Shown one piece after another: positions 60,228 through 64,000 of a stretch of DNA of 64,000 nt. A program made the position numbers and the translations under genes. The stretch is from Vibrio maritimus (GTDB lineage: Bacteria > Pseudomonadota > Gammaproteobacteria > Enterobacterales > Vibrionaceae), in NCBI GenBank assembly GCA_003263775.1, contig JYJJ01000025.1, positions 1 to 64,000 on the forward strand. The letters run 5' to 3'. The number at the start of each line of letters is the position of its first letter. Within the stretch, counting starts at the first letter, position 1. The notes beneath the pieces are model-generated. The model made no database searches. It was given only the letters and a program-made list of their open reading frames with translations, and was not told the origin of the DNA.

Positions 60228-60561
60228 ATTGATGTCCTCTATATATATGGCTTTGCCGTAGTGTATGAGCGACACCACATTTTGCAAGGGTAAATATCTC
60301 AGCTATAGTTAGCAGCAATTTGTGATTTGCGACAAACTTTGCTTAATGTTGCTGGTCAAGCTGGGTAAATGACGTTTAATATTGCGCCATTTTTCAAATA
60401 GCGAGCCTGTATCGATCGGACATTTGTCGACCAATTAGCTTCTGATTGTAAAAAAACAGGTTGATCTTCTTTTGTTCTCGCTCAATAGTAAAAAAAGAAG
60501 CATACATTTCGAACATCGTGCGATTAAATGTCGCAATGTGATATAGGACGTTAGTGTCATT
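60228..60561. other. Divergent region, yciN / topA
   Basis: 334 AT-rich bases that must contain the topA promoter(s), often multiple and supercoiling-sensitive. I cannot assign boxes with confidence, and see no gene. Confidence 0.5.
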
Positions 60562-63198
60562 ATGGGAAAGTCACTAGTTATAGTGGAGTCACCTGCTAAA
60601 GCTAAAACCATTAATAAGTACCTCGGTAAAGACTTTATTGTTAAGTCGAGTGTGGGTCACGTGCGTGATTTGCCAACTGCCGGTCAGAGTACAGGTAAAA
60701 AAGCGGCTGCGGTGTCTACCAAAGGCTTAAGTGCTGAAGAAAAAGCACGAATTAAAAAAGAAAAAGACCGTAAGGCACTCATCAAAAAGATGGGTATCAA
60801 CCCATTCGACGATTGGGCGGCAAACTATCAAGTGCTACCTGGCAAAGAAAAGGTAGTTGCAGAGCTGCAAAAGCTTGCCAAAGACGCTGACCACGTTTAT
60901 CTCGCAACCGATTTGGACCGCGAAGGAGAAGCTATCGCATGGCACCTTCGTGAGATCATCGGTGGCGATGAAGAGCGATACAAGCGTGTGGTCTTTAATG
61001 AAATTACTAAAAATGCTATCCAACAAGCGTTCCAGGATCCTGGTGAGCTGAACATGGATGGTGTTAATGCTCAGCAAGCTCGTCGTTTCCTCGACCGAGT
61101 TGTGGGCTTTATGGTGTCTCCGTTACTTTGGAAAAAAGTCGCTAGGGGTTTGTCTGCTGGCCGAGTACAGTCGGTTGCAGTTAAGCTGCTGGTGGAGCGT
61201 GAGCGTGAAATCAATGCGTTTATTCCAGAAGAGTTCTGGGATATTCATGCAGACACCAAAACAACAGACAAAACTGACTTCCGTTTACTTGTTGCTCAGA
61301 AGCAAGGCAAGGCATTTAAGCCTGTTAACGAGGCGGAAGCGAAAGCAGCAGTCGCAACACTCGATAAGGCCGTATACGAAGTTTGCAAACGTGAAGATAG
61401 ACCAACACAGAGCAAACCGTCAGCGCCATATATCACCTCAACACTGCAGCAGGCGGCAAGTACGCGTCTAGGCTATGGTGTGAAAAAGACCATGATGCTC
61501 GCTCAAAGGCTCTATGAGGCGGGTTACATCACGTATATGCGTACTGACTCGACTAACCTCAGTGCAGAAGCTGTGGATGCGGTACGTGGCTTTATTGATA
61601 GTGAATTCGGTGATGCTTACCTACCGGCTAAGCCAAACTTCTACGGTAGCAAAGAAGGGGCGCAAGAAGCGCACGAAGCGATCCGTCCATCAGACGTGAA
61701 TGTTAAAGTTGACGATCTGAAAGGGATGGAAGCGGACGCTCACAAACTGTATGCGTTGATTTGGAATCAATTTGTTGCGTGTCAAATGACGCCAGCAAAA
61801 TACGATTCGACGACCATCAGTGTTAAAGCGGATGACTACACGCTAAAAGCGAAAGGCCGTATTCTTAAATTTGATGGTTGGACTCGCGTACAGCGTCCAA
61901 TGGGCAAAAATGAAGATGCGATTCTTCCAGCCGTTCAGTTGGGCGATAAGCTCGACTTAGTCGCACTGGATCCAAAACAGCACTTCACTAAGCCGCCAGC
62001 ACGCTTTACTGAAGCTGCATTGGTTAAAGAGCTTGAGAAACGTGGCATTGGCCGTCCGTCGACCTACGCTTCTATCATCTCTACGATCCAAGATCGTGGG
62101 TACGTGAAAGTGGATCAGCGTCGTTTCTACGCAGAGAAGATGGGTGAGATCGTCACAGACCGTCTGGATGACAGCTTCACCGATTTAATGAACTATGACT
62201 TCACTGCTCGTATGGAGCAGAAGCTAGACCAAATCGCCGAAGGTGAGACCAACTGGAAGCAGGTTCTGAATGAATTCTTTGCCGAGTTCACCACCGATCT
62301 TGGTAAAGCGGAGCTCGATGAAGACCATGGCGGTATGAAACCAAATCATATCGTTGAAACTGACATTGAGTGTCCAACATGTGGTCGCCCAATGGGAATC
62401 CGCACAGCGTCAACAGGTGTATTCCTAGGTTGTTCTGGTTATGCGCTTCCGCCGAAAGAGCGTTGCAAAACGACCATCAACCTTGGTGACGAAGAAGGCA
62501 TTATCAATGTTTTAGAAGAAGACGTTGAAACCGCTGCACTTCGCGCTAAGAAGCGTTGTCCAATCTGTGAAACGGCAATGGACGCGTACCTGATTGACGA
62601 CAAGCGTAAGCTTCATGTGTGTGGTAACAACCCGAACTGTGAAGGTTATGTGGTTGAGCACGGTGAGTTTAAGGTGAAAGGCTATGATGGCCCAACCGTT
62701 GAGTGTGATAAATGTGGTTCTGAGATGGTGTTGAAAAACGGCCGTTTTGGTAAGTACATGGATTGCACCAGCGAAACCTGTAAGAACACACGTAAGATCC
62801 TTAAGAACGGTGAAATCGCACCGCCTAAAGAAGATCCTGTGCATTTCCCTGAGTTACCCTGTGAAAATTCAGACGCATACTTTGTATTGCGTGATGGTGC
62901 TTCTGGCTTGTTTATGGCTGCAAGTAACTTCCCTAAATCACGTGAAACACGTGCGCCATTGGTGAGTGAGCTTGCTCGCTTTAAAGAGCGCTTATCACCT
63001 AAGTTTGTTTACTTAGCTGATGCACCAACAGAAGACCCTGATGGTCGTCCAACGGTCGTTCGCTTCAGTCGTAAGACCAAAGAGAACTACATTCGTTCAG
63101 AGATTGATGGCAAGCCATCTGGTTGGACAGGCCTCTATGTTGACGGTAAGTGGGAAATTACTGACAAACGCAAGAAGCCTAAAGAGTCGAAAGCGTAA
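60562..63198 (+). CDS. topA: DNA topoisomerase I
   Basis: 878 residues. Toprim domain [19 protein letters not shown] with acidic cluster [13 protein letters not shown], the catalytic Tyr (about 325) in [10 protein letters not shown], then three C-terminal zinc ribbons: [29 protein letters not shown], and two zinc-free repeats. It relaxes negative supercoils. The order yciN-topA is like E. coli. Confidence 0.97.
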   Translation: MGKSLVIVESPAKAKTINKYLGKDFIVKSSVGHVRDLPTAGQSTGKKAAAVSTKGLSAEEKARIKKEKDRKALIKKMGINPFDDWAANYQVLPGKEKVVAELQKLAKDADHVYLATDLDREGEAIAWHLREIIGGDEERYKRVVFNEITKNAIQQAFQDPGELNMDGVNAQQARRFLDRVVGFMVSPLLWKKVARGLSAGRVQSVAVKLLVEREREINAFIPEEFWDIHADTKTTDKTDFRLLVAQKQGKAFKPVNEAEAKAAVATLDKAVYEVCKREDRPTQSKPSAPYITSTLQQAASTRLGYGVKKTMMLAQRLYEAGYITYMRTDSTNLSAEAVDAVRGFIDSEFGDAYLPAKPNFYGSKEGAQEAHEAIRPSDVNVKVDDLKGMEADAHKLYALIWNQFVACQMTPAKYDSTTISVKADDYTLKAKGRILKFDGWTRVQRPMGKNEDAILPAVQLGDKLDLVALDPKQHFTKPPARFTEAALVKELEKRGIGRPSTYASIISTIQDRGYVKVDQRRFYAEKMGEIVTDRLDDSFTDLMNYDFTARMEQKLDQIAEGETNWKQVLNEFFAEFTTDLGKAELDEDHGGMKPNHIVETDIECPTCGRPMGIRTASTGVFLGCSGYALPPKERCKTTINLGDEEGIINVLEEDVETAALRAKKRCPICETAMDAYLIDDKRKLHVCGNNPNCEGYVVEHGEFKVKGYDGPTVECDKCGSEMVLKNGRFGKYMDCTSETCKNTRKILKNGEIAPPKEDPVHFPELPCENSDAYFVLRDGASGLFMAASNFPKSRETRAPLVSELARFKERLSPKFVYLADAPTEDPDGRPTVVRFSRKTKENYIRSEIDGKPSGWTGLYVDGKWEITDKRKKPKESKA

Positions 63199-63226
63199 CA
63201 GCGCTTAGTGACCCTAGAGTGTTAAT

Positions 63227-63262
63227 AAAACCTGATGTGTCGTTTGATACATCAGGTTTTTT
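63227..63262 (+). terminator. topA terminator
   Basis: AAAACCTGATGTGTC pairs with GATACATCAGGTTTT across GTTT (one U-G pair), with a T run. Confidence 0.9.
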
Positions 63263-63290
63263 ATTGGTTTGAAAACATCCTGCTTAACAC

Positions 63291-63323
63291 AAAAAGCAAA
63301 AGAGCCGCATCACTGCGGCTCTT
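63291..63323 (-). terminator. Terminator of the 55-residue gene
   Basis: On the minus strand AAGAGCCGC pairs with GCGGCTCTT across six bases, followed by TTGCTTTTT. It is 31 bases past the small gene's stop and shows the gene is real. Confidence 0.85.
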
Positions 63324-63353
63324 AAATGTCTTTCGCTTGTCTTTCGAGCGGAG

Positions 63354-63521
63354 TTACTTGTCTTCTGACAAACCAACAAGCGCCGACTGAGTTTCCATAA
63401 TATGAGCATCGATATCGCTAGTATCGCTGATACCTAGTTGCTCGCGAGCCTCATCTTCACTGATTCCCAAGTGGCAGCACAGCAAATCGATGGCCATCTG
63501 AAAGTTGTTGTTCTCTACCAT
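63354..63521 (-). CDS. Small protein of unknown function, 55 residues
   Basis: ATG at 63521 is preceded by AAGGAAA, and the frame reads MVENNNFQMAIDLLCCHLGI, then SEDEAREQLGISDTSDIDA and ends LVGLSEDK. It is acidic, helical in outline, with a vicinal Cys pair at 15-16. Its own terminator lies just downstream. No membrane segment or signal peptide. I do not recognise the family. It lies between topA and htpX. Confidence 0.8.
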   Translation of the reverse strand: MVENNNFQMAIDLLCCHLGISEDEAREQLGISDTSDIDAHIMETQSALVGLSEDK

Positions 63522-63938
63522 GGTGGTTTCCTTTTCCTATGGGCTTTTGGACTGATTGGGACTTTATCTCGTCAGTGCTAGAGTCACAATAAGACTAAAG
63601 TCTAAGACTTTTCCCAAGTATCTCCTCATACAGCAATTCCGCATTAAGTGACTTGTGCAGCACGCAGCTGATGTGCCTATAATAGCTTCACTATTTCAAT
63701 ACGTTATTCTTTATAAAGTAGTCAAAAGATTAATGCTTTGTTGCAATTTAAAGCTTAACCTTGAATTTCAAATCCACGACACTATGTATATATTGAATGT
63801 GAAAAATGCCACTTGGATCTCAAAGTAGTGTTGATACTGCGAGCAAGATAACAATCACCAAGAGAAAAACACAAAGGCATGATACTCAAGTAACATTGAG
63901 TAGATAGAAAAATAGCTTCTTAATCTGGAGAAATGTAA
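63522..63938. other. Intergenic region upstream of htpX
   Basis: 417 AT-rich bases. It contains a TATAAT at 63678-63683, a sigma-32-like promoter at 63760-63787 and the htpX ribosome site GGAG at 63927-63930. No gene is supported. Confidence 0.5.
63760..63787 (+). promoter_or_regulatory. Candidate sigma-32 heat-shock promoter for htpX
   Basis: CTTGAA, a 14-base spacer, then CACTATGT. The sigma-32 consensus is CTTGAAA and CCCCATNT, so the -35 is exact over six bases and the -10 matches five of seven. htpX is heat-inducible in E. coli. Assigned by eye. Confidence 0.4.
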
Positions 63939-64000
63939 ATGAAGCGAGTAGCACTCTTTTTAGCGACTAACCTTGCTGTAGTTTTGGTATTGAGTATTGT
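63939..64000 (+). CDS. htpX: Protease HtpX, N-terminal fragment
   Basis: Twenty residues before the window ends: MKRVALFLATNLAVVLVLSI, matching the HtpX N-terminus and its first membrane helix. GGAG lies eight bases before the ATG. HtpX is an inner-membrane zinc metalloprotease in membrane protein quality control. The catalytic HExxH is outside this window, so identification rests on the first helix. Confidence 0.85.
   Translation, partial: MKRVALFLATNLAVVLVLSI

Overview
This window reads as ordinary chromosome from a marine Vibrio, most likely chromosome 1. The support is gene content and order: a DUF1887 protein resembling Vibrio cholerae VC1899, a CsiV-family protein beside mfd, a PilZ protein in the position of PlzB, monomeric NADP-isocitrate dehydrogenase, and Vibrio-like AcpP, LolCDE, ComEC and HtpX. 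I see no rRNA, tRNA, CRISPR array, prophage, insertion sequence or integron. The species cannot be fixed from the sequence alone.

Layout. 1-6.2 kb: the end of an unidentified gene, a heptamer tandem repeat, a LysR regulator divergent from an MFS transporter, a CARF-nuclease-like DUF1887 protein and a chemoreceptor. 6.5-12.7 kb: hinT, three consecutive lipoproteins (COG3014, YcfL, LpoB family), a ThiK-like kinase, ycfP, and ndh behind a perfect FNR box. 12.8-15.7 kb: a DUF2989 lipoprotein, a YeaC-like protein and a SulP transporter. 16-31 kb: rne divergent from rluC, yceF, then the fatty-acid and phospholipid block yceD-rpmF-plsX-fabH-fabD-fabG-acpP-fabF followed by pabC-mltG-tmk-holB-tatD. 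32-39.6 kb: ptsG, a GNAT acetyltransferase, csiV, mfd and plzB. 39.8-49.7 kb: envelope export and LPS genes lolCDE, a DUF2062 gene, comEC, msbA-lpxK-ycaR-kdsB. 49.7-58.4 kb: rluE/icd, then cspD, clpS-clpA, infA, bpt and aat. 58.6-64 kb: aroA, yciN, topA, a 55-residue unknown protein and the start of htpX.

How the genes fit together. Three themes dominate: envelope building (fab genes, plsX, mltG, LpoB-family protein, CsiV, LolCDE, MsbA, LpxK, KdsB), RNA and DNA upkeep (rne, rluC, rluE, holB, tmk, mfd, topA), and N-degron proteolysis (clpS, clpA, aat, bpt). Genes with no experimental role that I know of are the COG3014/YcfL pair, the DUF1887 protein, DUF2989, DUF1315, DUF2062, YciN and the 55-residue protein.

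Sequence quality. Seventeen genes are broken by one-base indels, 23 events by my count, almost all losing one base from a short homopolymer. Many of the broken genes are essential (rne, fabG, tmk, holB, lolC, msbA). I therefore treat them as intact genes in an error-prone draft, and give joined coordinates. I did not find a convincing new multi-gene system. The best leads are the stand-alone DUF1887 protein and the lipoprotein trio.
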